In this document: one piece after another, positions 16,291 to 23,169 of the stretch | Layout: each line of letters begins with the position of its first letter | How positions within the stretch are numbered: the first letter of the stretch is position 1 | Source of the DNA: Fibrobacterales bacterium Fibro_02 | GTDB lineage: Bacteria; Fibrobacterota; Fibrobacteria; Fibrobacterales; Fibrobacteraceae | Assembly (NCBI GenBank): GCA_001603905.1 | Contig: LVAE01000008.1 | Location: 1 to 64,000 of the forward strand | Direction of reading: 5' to 3' | Length of the DNA: 64,000 bases | Program-made: the position numbers and the translations under genes | The notes under the pieces: generated by a model | What the model saw: the letters and a program-made list of their open reading frames with translations, nothing else | Database searches by the model: none | Told to the model about the DNA's origin: nothing

Positions 16291-17673
16291 TTACTTTACT
16301 TGTACGGTACTTGTCTGGACAGCATTTTTGCCACGGATGATGGCTATGTACTGGCCCATCGGAAGGTTTTCGAATTGCACTTGTCCTTGATTCTGTGAGA
16401 GCACCTTTTGGGAAATGACTTGCCCCGTCGCAGAAACAAGGGTGACAGAGGATTCGTTCTGGAAATTTCCCTCGACAACGATATTTTTACCTTGCGCGTA
16501 AATTCGATTTGTGTTAAACTTCAGATTTTTCGCCGTATTTATCGCGTCGGAACTATCGGGCTCTGTGGAACAGTCTTTACATACGGTGTCACCTACGGCG
16601 TACAAGGGCGCGAGTGCCTCGGCCCACAAGTGGTGCATGGCTTGCCCGCCCTTCGCCTCGCCATTTGGGTGAACACCGTCGCTCGCGAGCTGTTCCGGAT
16701 GCTCTTTGAAGTAGGCGTAAAAATCGGGGCCTGCAGGCAGATTGTTGTCTTCGACGAGTTTGTCGACAGCCTCCAAAAATGCTGGATTGATTTGCCAGCC
16801 CGCCTTTGCGGAATCGGTTGCTATAATCCGTGCAATCACGGGCGTGATTCCGTGAGCCTTTGCAGAGTCGATAATCGTCTGCATGTTGCTCACGTAGGTG
16901 TTCAGGTTCCAGTCACCGCCGCCCCAGGCGTCGTTCGTGCCCATTTCGATTGCCCAGAACTTGACGTTGCCGGCGTATTCCAGGTATTCGTTCAGGTGTT
17001 CCACGACCTCGGTGCTGTTGATGCAGCCAATGCCGCCGCGCAACATGGCGGGCGTGTATTCCGGGAACTTTGCATGAATGAGCTGCGCCGTGGTGGAATC
17101 GGTATCCTGCTGCTTGATTCCCATCTGGCTGATGCTTGTTCCCATAAAGAACCAGGTGTCGGTGCCGCCATTGCTCATGTCGAAGGCTTCGATTTCAAGA
17201 ATCTGCCCCACATCGCCTTCGCTTGCGAACTTGAACCAGGATTTGCCTGCAAAGTCGATGGTTACACCGCGTGCCATCACGGGGTTGTCCTGGATGGTGG
17301 CGGCCACTTCCCAGTCACCGTCAGTGCCGTCGGTGGAATTCGCCGAGGTCAAAATCTTGAAATTCGAGAGAGCGACGCCTGCGTGTCCACAATTGCTCGT
17401 GAAGTCGGTCGCCCAGGCGCAATCGCCGAACGATTCCCAGTTGATCAGCAATTTGGAAGGACCTTCGCCCACGTTCAGCGCGATTTCCTTGGCGCTGCTA
17501 CTCTTCCAGTTGGTCAAGTAACCGTCCGTCAGATAATCTGTCGTTGTGGCTCCTGTATGAGCCGGCAAACCGCCAGAAACCAACTTGTTCGGGGTAATCC
17601 CGTAAGAGGCGCACATTCCGCACAACAAAAAAGTTGCGGTTGTGTTCGCCTTTTTTAAAGTAAAACAACCCAT
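16291..17673 (-). CDS. Secreted SGNH/GDSL-family esterase with N-terminal beta-sandwich and sorting-type tail
   Basis: The 460-residue protein starts at ATG 17673 (GGAG upstream) and has a signal peptide (NTTATFLLCGMCASYG). Residues 30-170 look like a discoidin/galactose-binding module (YLTDGYLTNWKSSS, GVTIDFAGKSWFKFA). The SGNH hydrolase core follows: WFFMGTSISQMG with nucleophile Ser in GTS (about 179), GIGC, EMGTNDAWGGG (about 247) and ASDGVHPNG with the Asp/His pair (about 334). Such enzymes deacetylate xylan or other hemicellulose; the exact CE family is not certain. The C-terminal 75 residues form a Por/T9SS-like tail (GQYIAIIRGKNAVQTSTVQVK). An own terminator follows. Confidence 0.85.
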   Translation of the reverse strand: MGCFTLKKANTTATFLLCGMCASYGITPNKLVSGGLPAHTGATTTDYLTDGYLTNWKSSSAKEIALNVGEGPSKLLINWESFGDCAWATDFTSNCGHAGVALSNFKILTSANSTDGTDGDWEVAATIQDNPVMARGVTIDFAGKSWFKFASEGDVGQILEIEAFDMSNGGTDTWFFMGTSISQMGIKQQDTDSTTAQLIHAKFPEYTPAMLRGGIGCINSTEVVEHLNEYLEYAGNVKFWAIEMGTNDAWGGGDWNLNTYVSNMQTIIDSAKAHGITPVIARIIATDSAKAGWQINPAFLEAVDKLVEDNNLPAGPDFYAYFKEHPEQLASDGVHPNGEAKGGQAMHHLWAEALAPLYAVGDTVCKDCSTEPDSSDAINTAKNLKFNTNRIYAQGKNIVVEGNFQNESSVTLVSATGQVISQKVLSQNQGQVQFENLPMGQYIAIIRGKNAVQTSTVQVK

Positions 17674-17780
17674 AAACACTCCAATTTAAAAAAGCGACGC
17701 TCCAAAAATAAACTCCAACCCCGCTGTGTGTTCATTTTTTTTGCATCGCCTGTAAAAATTCGTTGAAAACGGCTCAATAA

Positions 17781-19430
17781 TTACTTTTTGATGTATACCG
17801 CATTCAGGTTGCGTCCCTGGATTCTTTGACGCACGATGTAGCGACCCTGCGGAAGTCCTTGCGTAGAAATTCCCACGTAATGGCCGTTCATGTCAAAGAT
17901 TCCGATGGTTTCTGCAGCCCCGTAGAACGGCGACACCTTTGCAAGACGCGTCGTCGAAGTGTCCTGCTTGGGCTTGTATTGGTCCCAGCCGGGCATGTCT
18001 TCGAGCGAAATAACACGTTCGTCGTCCATATTGCTCTTCCACACGGCATCCTTCGTTTGGCCGGGCCAGGTTCCGCTCCAGGTGCTGTACCACGGCATCC
18101 ACCAGCTCCATACGGCCTCGTCGGTGTGCATGTTGTTCACGTCGGGAATGGGCCCGTTTTCGCTGAGTGCAAGAATCTTCGTGGAATTCGATGCGCTCTT
18201 GAACTTGTCAAAAGAACTCGCGTTGCTGGAATGGTCATTTGCGTTGTTATAGATGTCGATGGAAAGCACGTCGTAGTATTCGCTACCCGGATCCCAGGAG
18301 GTGACGGTAGAACCTTCGGGATTGAACACCCAGATCATGTTCTTCACACCCTTGACTTTGACCATGCGGTCAAATACCAGGCGGTAGAGGGCCGCGAACT
18401 GGTCGCCCGAATTGATACTCCACCAGAACCACTTTCCGCCCGCTTCGTGCAGGGGGCGGAAAATGCCCGCAACGCCTTCTTTTTGCAATTCGAGGAAGTA
18501 GTCGGCGATGTGGTCGATGTCGGCGACAATTCCCTTGTAGGCAGCACTTTCGGTGTCCCATTCGGTGGTGCCGGGCTTGAAACCCGTAGAGAAGTCGAAG
18601 TCCGTATATTCGTTGGTGCCGGCTGCGCTCTGGATGTAGAAGGCGTCCTTCTTGTCGAGCGGGTCTTTCCAGTGCCAAGTGAATGCGGGAATGCCGCCAG
18701 CCTTCCAAAGGCTTTTTGCAATGGAAATCGCCTTGTCGGTGTATTCCATGTTCCAGCTGCCGGAAGCGTTCGGGCCTGTCGCGAAAAGGAAGTCGAGACC
18801 GACGAGCACCGGGTACTTGCCCGTGCGCGTATAGATGTACTTCACGTCGTCGTGGGTCTTGAAATCGGCGCCCAGCGTGTAACCGCTCATGTCGCCGGTC
18901 ATGATTCCACTAATTGTCTTCTTGCCGAAGTTCTCGCGCAAGAAGTTGTAGAGCTTTACCGCACTTTCGGTCGCGTTCGGGGTAACCGGGGTCGCAGAAA
19001 GCTTGAAGGGAGCGGATTCGTAGGCAGAAATGTCGATGTAGTCCACATCGATCCATCCCCAGTATTTCTCGATGGCGATGGTGTTTGTGCCCGCCTTGAG
19101 CGTGACGGCCGTTGTGACGTCCGCCCATCCGGTTGTTGCCGCAAAGTCGATTGTGCCTGCGGTGGCGCCATTCACCTTGAGGTAGTTCGCCTTGTAATCA
19201 CCCGCCTTGTAATGGATTGTGAGCGTGTATTTGCCAGCGGTTTCGGCTGTGACACCTGTGAAAGAAATGTTGCCTTCCTGCAGACTGACGTAGCCTGTGC
19301 CCGAAACTCCACTGCTGTTGACAATTTTTGCTTCGCTAGATACGGTTGCCGATTCGGCTTCGTACTTGGCGGCGAAAGCTGTTGTTGCGAGGGTTGCCGC
19401 AAGAATGACGGACAATTTCCTTTTAAACAT
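17781..19430 (-). CDS. CBM35-GH26 beta-mannanase, secreted
   Basis: The 549-residue enzyme starts at ATG 19430 (AAGGAG six bases upstream) with a Sec signal ending ATTAFAA. Residues 21-150 are a CBM35-type module (YEAESATVSS, GTGYVSLQ, NTIAIEKYWGWIDVDYIDI). The GH26 catalytic domain follows (GIMTGDMSGY, PVLVGLDFLF, GGIPAFTWHWKDP), with acid/base Glu in FRPLHEAGGKWFWW (about 325) and nucleophile Glu in ALSENGPIPD (about 423). It should hydrolyse beta-1,4-mannan or glucomannan outside the cell. A short C-terminal tail (GIFDMNGHYVG, QGRYIVRQ) is sorting-like. It is divergent from the TIGR02147 module, with the palindrome at 19507 between them. Confidence 0.92.
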   Translation of the reverse strand: MFKRKLSVILAATLATTAFAAKYEAESATVSSEAKIVNSSGVSGTGYVSLQEGNISFTGVTAETAGKYTLTIHYKAGDYKANYLKVNGATAGTIDFAATTGWADVTTAVTLKAGTNTIAIEKYWGWIDVDYIDISAYESAPFKLSATPVTPNATESAVKLYNFLRENFGKKTISGIMTGDMSGYTLGADFKTHDDVKYIYTRTGKYPVLVGLDFLFATGPNASGSWNMEYTDKAISIAKSLWKAGGIPAFTWHWKDPLDKKDAFYIQSAAGTNEYTDFDFSTGFKPGTTEWDTESAAYKGIVADIDHIADYFLELQKEGVAGIFRPLHEAGGKWFWWSINSGDQFAALYRLVFDRMVKVKGVKNMIWVFNPEGSTVTSWDPGSEYYDVLSIDIYNNANDHSSNASSFDKFKSASNSTKILALSENGPIPDVNNMHTDEAVWSWWMPWYSTWSGTWPGQTKDAVWKSNMDDERVISLEDMPGWDQYKPKQDTSTTRLAKVSPFYGAAETIGIFDMNGHYVGISTQGLPQGRYIVRQRIQGRNLNAVYIKK

Positions 19431-19449
19431 AGTAACTCCTTGATACACC

Positions 19450-19526
19450 ATTATACTCTAAATCTATGCTTATAAATAAATAGGGGGTCATTTTTTTTAG
19501 GCTGGGTGTGGACAAAAATGTCAACA
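19450..19526. promoter_or_regulatory. Divergent control region: GH26 -10 box and GGACA palindrome
   Basis: On the minus strand TATAAT (19455-19450) lies 20 bases before the mannanase start. TGTGGACA-AAAA-TGTCAACA (19507-19526) is an inverted repeat matching the one at 16190. It lies in the 177-bp space shared with the divergent TIGR02147 gene. A regulatory role is inferred. Confidence 0.5.
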
Positions 19527-19607
19527 TACCTGTAAAAAATCAATAAAAAGTAGTTGTAGAAATTGATTATTTTGATGATAGAAACTATATTCTTGGGGTA
19601 GCAAACC

Positions 19608-20453
19608 ATGTTCGCAAGAAATAAGATAAACATATACGACTATACCGACTACCGCAAGTTCCTGCAGGACTTCTACGAACTGGAAAAGTCGTTAGACCCG
19701 ACATTCAGCTACCGCGTGTTCGCCACTGCGGTCAGTATGGATGCTAGTCTCTTGGTAAAGATTTTGCAGGGCAAACGCCATGTTTCACCCAAGTGCGTTG
19801 AGGCTTTTGTGCAATTTTTCCGTTTCAAGGAGGCAAAGGCGGAATACTTCCGTGAGACGGTCGCCTACGGCAAGGCTAAAACCGACGAAGAAGTGCGTAA
19901 GCATTTTGAGACGCTCCAGAAAATGCGCCCGGCGAGTTGTCGCGAGCTAGATGAGGCTCGGTACCGTTATTTTCAGCAGTGGTACTACCCGATGATCCGT
20001 TCGGCACTAGATGTGTTCGATTATCGTGGCCCGCAAGATGCGGCTGCGCTCGGTGAAGCCTGTATCCCGAAGCTAACCGCTTCGCAGGTCGAGAAAGCAG
20101 TTGAGGCGTTGTTGCAGTTAGGGCTTGCCCGCCAACGCAAGGATGGCCGCGTGGAACCCACCGAGGCGCACCTCCGTACGCAGGAACACTGGCTGAGTGC
20201 AACCATTAGCGATTACCAAGGGCGTATCGCAGAGCTGGCACGAGATTCGATTGCTTACATTCCGAAAGAAAAGCGCGATATCAGTACACTTACCATGGCA
20301 CTCGACTCGAAACAAATCCAGAAAATCCGCGAAATCCTTGCAGAAACGCGAAAAGCCATCGTAAATGTGGTCAATACGATGCCCGCACAGATATGCGACA
20401 GCGTTTATCAATTAAATTTTCAGTTATTCCCGATGATGAAAAAGGAAGAGTGA
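19608..20453 (+). CDS. TIGR02147-family putative transcription regulator
   Basis: The 281-residue protein belongs to the TIGR02147 family, which I know mainly from Fibrobacter. It has an N-terminal helix-turn-helix-like part (IYDYTDYRKFLQDFYE, then DASLLVKILQGKRHVSPKCVEAFVQFF), a central DUF4423-like region (QQWYYPMIRSALDVFD, LTASQVEKAVEALLQLGLARQ) and a C-terminal all-helical part. No enzyme motif and no membrane segment are visible; a cytoplasmic DNA-binding regulator is likely but not shown. Its TGA overlaps the ATG of the following lipoprotein gene (TGATG), and it is divergent from the mannanase. A paralogue with the same arrangement is at 26291-27100. Confidence 0.85.
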   Translation: MFARNKINIYDYTDYRKFLQDFYELEKSLDPTFSYRVFATAVSMDASLLVKILQGKRHVSPKCVEAFVQFFRFKEAKAEYFRETVAYGKAKTDEEVRKHFETLQKMRPASCRELDEARYRYFQQWYYPMIRSALDVFDYRGPQDAAALGEACIPKLTASQVEKAVEALLQLGLARQRKDGRVEPTEAHLRTQEHWLSATISDYQGRIAELARDSIAYIPKEKRDISTLTMALDSKQIQKIREILAETRKAIVNVVNTMPAQICDSVYQLNFQLFPMMKKEE

Positions 20454-21676
20454 TGAAAAGGGTTGTGGAGTGCTTTATTTTTGGCGTGGCATTGCTTGTC
20501 GGATGTACCGAAAAAGGGAATGACGCTGCAGGTGCCACGAGCGAGACGACAAACGGAATCGCCATCGTTGCATTCGATGGGGCGCACATGCCTATACCGC
20601 AGGCGCGCGTTACCTTGTATCAGCGTTCCGGTGCCGTCCCCGTGGAAAGCCCGTCCGAAGACGTGAATATCCAGGAACAGTCGCAATTCCTCCCGTCCCA
20701 TGTTTCAGCGCTGGAAACTGCCACTGCGGATGATTCCGGAATGGTGCAGTTCGGAACTGAACTTGACCAGTGCCAGAATGCAAGGTGCTATGTCGAAGGG
20801 ATTGCCGGTGAGGACTCCTCGCTGATGGTGTGGACGAAACTCGATGCGGTAGATTCCACGGCAGACGAAATTGAACTCCTGCCGTCCGTAACGCTTACGG
20901 TGCGTACCGGGGCTGCGGCCTCTGATTCTATAGTTTCGCGCAGTGTCGTGATGCTTGATGCGACTCCCTATTGGGCAAAAAATGATGGAAGCGAGTTTGT
21001 CTTCTCACATGTTCCTGCGGGCCTATATACGCTTCTTGCGGATGATCAGCCCGTTGCCGCTGTTTCGCTTGATGCGGGGACTTCCGTCGATACGCTCGTG
21101 CGATTCCAGGAATTGACCCGCGAATACGTCTTTGAAGATTTTGACGATGGCGACAGCCTGAACAACTTGGCGAAGACCTACAAGAACTTCGGCTGGTACT
21201 ACATGCCACACAAGGGTGCAACCTTTGAAAGTCCTGACAGTGCCGGCGGTTTTGCGGGTGCGCTTGTAGATGACGGTGCCGGCGGGAAGTATCTCTCGTT
21301 AAAGTATGCCATTCAAGATACGGCCTATGTCATGCTCGGGACGCATCTTGGGCTTGATTCCGGTTACTACGATTTGAGTGCGCTTTCTGCCGTTCGCTTG
21401 AAAGTCCGCGGTGACTGCGATTTTGCTGTTGCGCTGGAACATTACCGTCAAATCGAGAATAACAACTATAACAAGGCGCTGTGGATGGGGACGGCGAACG
21501 ATGAATGGACCGACTTGGTCTTACACCCTGGAAAAGAAGTGTTGGACAGTGAGAATTATCAAGTCTCGTGGGGTGAAATCTCAAACGAAATCGGAATATT
21601 CAGCATCTTCATCTATAACGGTACCCGTCTAGAAATAGACGAAATCGTATTCGAAGGAATTCAAATTATCGATTAA
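20453..21676 (+). CDS. Lipoprotein partner of the TIGR02147 regulator (first module)
   Basis: The 407-residue protein starts MKRVVECFIFGVALLVGC with a lipobox (LVGC). Residues 40-120 and 140-220 look like carboxypeptidase-regulatory or Ig-like beta units (IPQARVTLYQRSG, FSHVPAGLYTLLADDQ). From about 225 a galactose-binding/CIA30-like beta-sandwich follows (YVFEDFDDGDSLNNLA, YDLSALSAVRLKVRG, RLEIDEIVFEGIQ). Such a protein could bind a carbohydrate at the cell surface. Translational coupling to the regulator by TGATG suggests the two act together, perhaps as sensor and responder. The track start 20393 is too long: it lacks a signal peptide and lies inside the previous gene. Confidence 0.75.
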   Translation: MKRVVECFIFGVALLVGCTEKGNDAAGATSETTNGIAIVAFDGAHMPIPQARVTLYQRSGAVPVESPSEDVNIQEQSQFLPSHVSALETATADDSGMVQFGTELDQCQNARCYVEGIAGEDSSLMVWTKLDAVDSTADEIELLPSVTLTVRTGAAASDSIVSRSVVMLDATPYWAKNDGSEFVFSHVPAGLYTLLADDQPVAAVSLDAGTSVDTLVRFQELTREYVFEDFDDGDSLNNLAKTYKNFGWYYMPHKGATFESPDSAGGFAGALVDDGAGGKYLSLKYAIQDTAYVMLGTHLGLDSGYYDLSALSAVRLKVRGDCDFAVALEHYRQIENNNYNKALWMGTANDEWTDLVLHPGKEVLDSENYQVSWGEISNEIGIFSIFIYNGTRLEIDEIVFEGIQIID

Positions 21677-21689
21677 GCAAATAAAGATG

Positions 21690-21715
21690 CCTCGGCGGAT
21701 TGCCGAGGTGCTTTT
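21690..21715 (+). terminator. Intrinsic terminator after the first TIGR02147 module
   Basis: CCTCGGC-GGATT-GCCGAGG with TGCTTTT following, 14 bases after the lipoprotein stop and just before the insertion sequence. Confidence 0.75.
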
Positions 21716-21738
21716 GCTCTTGCTCCCTTTTGTTGATG

Positions 21739-21761
21739 TGAACCCCAAAAATTGGACAATT
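21739..21761 (+). repeat. Left inverted repeat of the IS3-family element
   Basis: TGAACCCCAAAAATTGGACAATT; matched by the complement of the right end with few mismatches. Confidence 0.85.
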
Positions 21762-21766
21762 AAAAT

Positions 21767-22654
21767 TTAGGATAAAACTCCGTTATGAGTTCGGTATTGA
21801 ACCGGACTCATTCCATTTAAGCGAAGCTTTATCCGATCATTGTTATAGTATTCGATGTATTTTTTTAATTCCCGCTTGAAATGACCTATATCACGAAATG
21901 TATTCGGATAGAGAAATTCAGTTTTCATTATTCCAAAGAAGTTCTCCATCATGGCGTTATCAAGACAATTTCCTTTACGACTCATACTTTGAATAATTCC
22001 ATGCTCTCGTAATGATTTCTGGTATTTTACATGTTGATAATGCCACCCTTGGTCGGAATGTAGAATTAGCCCTTTCCATTTACGTTTTAAGGAGTACGCC
22101 TTGTCAAGCATATTCATAACCATCTTGAGATCCGGATGGTTGGAAATCGTGTAGCAGATTATCTCGCCATTGTACATATCTAGTATGGGCGATAAATAGC
22201 ATTTGTTCACGCCAATATTTATCTGTGTCACATCGGTTGTCCACTTCCTGTCGGGAGCCTTTGGGTTGAAGTTGCGATTGAGCCTATTCGGCGCAGTTTT
22301 CCCAATTTCGCCCTTGTACGAACGGTACTTGCAGCGTTTACGGATGTTTTTCAGATTTTCTTCTCTCATAATTCTGCAAATAGTCTTGTGGTTGATCGTG
22401 TAGCCCTCATTTCTGAGTTGCGCGTCTATCCTGCGGTAGCCGTAACGTCCCTTGTTTGCCGCATGAACAGACCTGATTCGGATACGTTCTTCCGCATAGC
22501 GGTCCGGTTTTCTACGGAGGTTATAGTAGTATGTAGAACGCGATAGTCCGCTGGCCTTCAGAAGATACTTGAGAGCATATTCATTTGTTAATTCCCGGAC
22601 GATTTCGGCCCTATACCGAACATCCCGGCATCTTCTTGGTCTAGGGCCTTCAAT
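21767..22654 (-). CDS. IS3-family transposase OrfB (rve integrase domain)
   Basis: The frame reads from the slippery site at 22654 to a stop at 21767 (about 295 residues); the ORF track shows only the part after an internal Met at 22369. It starts IEGPRPRRCRDVRYRAEIVRE, then the HTH_21-like segment (GYRRIDAQLRNEGYTINHKTICRIMREE), then the DDE integrase core: WTTDVTQI (first Asp), LHSDQGWHYQ (second Asp) and CLDNAMMENFFGIMKTE (Glu). The end YIEYYNNDRIKLRLNGMSPVQYR is typical. It is expected to be made as an OrfAB fusion by -1 frameshifting. Confidence 0.93.
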   Translation of the reverse strand: MEGPRPRRCRDVRYRAEIVRELTNEYALKYLLKASGLSRSTYYYNLRRKPDRYAEERIRIRSVHAANKGRYGYRRIDAQLRNEGYTINHKTICRIMREENLKNIRKRCKYRSYKGEIGKTAPNRLNRNFNPKAPDRKWTTDVTQINIGVNKCYLSPILDMYNGEIICYTISNHPDLKMVMNMLDKAYSLKRKWKGLILHSDQGWHYQHVKYQKSLREHGIIQSMSRKGNCLDNAMMENFFGIMKTEFLYPNTFRDIGHFKRELKKYIEYYNNDRIKLRLNGMSPVQYRTHNGVLS

Positions 22655-23106
22655 TTTTTTAAGTAGGCGTTCTCCGCTTTCAAGTATTCATTTTCTTCTT
22701 TAAGTCGATCGATTTCACTTTTCCCTTTTGAAATCCTTGACGTGCTTTTTGACATTTTTCGGGGTCTTCCTCTTGGTTTTATTGCAAGCAGTTCGTCGTA
22801 TCCTCCATGACGAAACCTGCGAACCCAGTCCATTAGTGATTTTCTGCTAATACCATATTTTGCGGTTACTTCATAATATGGCTGCGATTTAACAACGATG
22901 GCTTCTACGGCTTTCTGCTTCAATGCATTCGATGCACGGAATGTACATTTTTTCGGCTCTACTAGTCGCCCCAAAATCTCAAATTCGCGACACTTGTGAC
23001 ATATGTCGCGAACATCAAACGACACTTTTCTGGATATTTCTTTTGGAGTAAGACCTTCTTTATATAGGTCAATGACCTTTTGCCATTCTAATAGTTTATC
23101 GTTCAT
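22588..23106 (-). CDS. IS3-family transposase OrfA
   Basis: The 172-residue protein has helix-turn-helix segments (LYKEGLTPKEISRKVSF; VTAKYGISRKSLMDWVRRFRHGG) for binding the element ends and a C-terminal leucine-zipper-like coiled coil (IDRLKEENEYLKAENAYLKKL). It overlaps orfB by about 67 bases in another frame. The ATG lies 36 bases inside the right end. Confidence 0.92.
   Translation of the reverse strand: MNDKLLEWQKVIDLYKEGLTPKEISRKVSFDVRDICHKCREFEILGRLVEPKKCTFRASNALKQKAVEAIVVKSQPYYEVTAKYGISRKSLMDWVRRFRHGGYDELLAIKPRGRPRKMSKSTSRISKGKSEIDRLKEENEYLKAENAYLKKLKALDQEDAGMFGIGPKSSGN
22654..22660 (-). other. A7 ribosomal frameshift site in the IS
   Basis: On the minus strand TTAAAAAAATTG occurs in the OrfA leucine-zipper region. 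A -1 slip changes the OrfA frame (AAA AAA TTG) to the OrfB frame (AAA AAA ATT), which then reads on without a stop. This is the known IS3-family mechanism. Confidence 0.85.
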
Positions 23107-23119
23107 GAGAACCTCATAG

Positions 23120-23142
23120 TTGTGTCCAACTTTTGGGGTTCA
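23120..23142 (-). repeat. Right inverted repeat of the IS3-family element
   Basis: On the minus strand TGAACCCCAAAAGTTGGACACAA, matching the left end at about 20 positions. Confidence 0.85.
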
Positions 23143-23169
23143 GTTCATGTATCGGGGAAAGGCTTTCGC

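Larger units (their letters stand above)
21739..23142 (-). mobile_element. IS3-family insertion sequence (IS150-like), about 1.4 kb
   Basis: The element is bounded by inverted ends TGAACCCCAAAA-TTGGACA (left) and its near-complement TGTCCAAC-TTTTGGGGTTCA (right), starting TG and ending CA as usual for IS3. It contains orfA and orfB overlapping in the -1 frame with an A7 slippery site. No short target duplication is evident: the flanks are GATG and GTTC. It lies between the terminator of the first TIGR02147 module and the 3' end of the GH5 gene, apparently without breaking a gene. Both transposase frames are intact, so it may be active. Confidence 0.92.

Noticed and set aside
17826-19475. 549-residue plus-strand ORF opposite the GH26 mannanase
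   Set aside because: The minus-strand frame has CBM35, both GH26 catalytic motifs, signal peptide and RBS.
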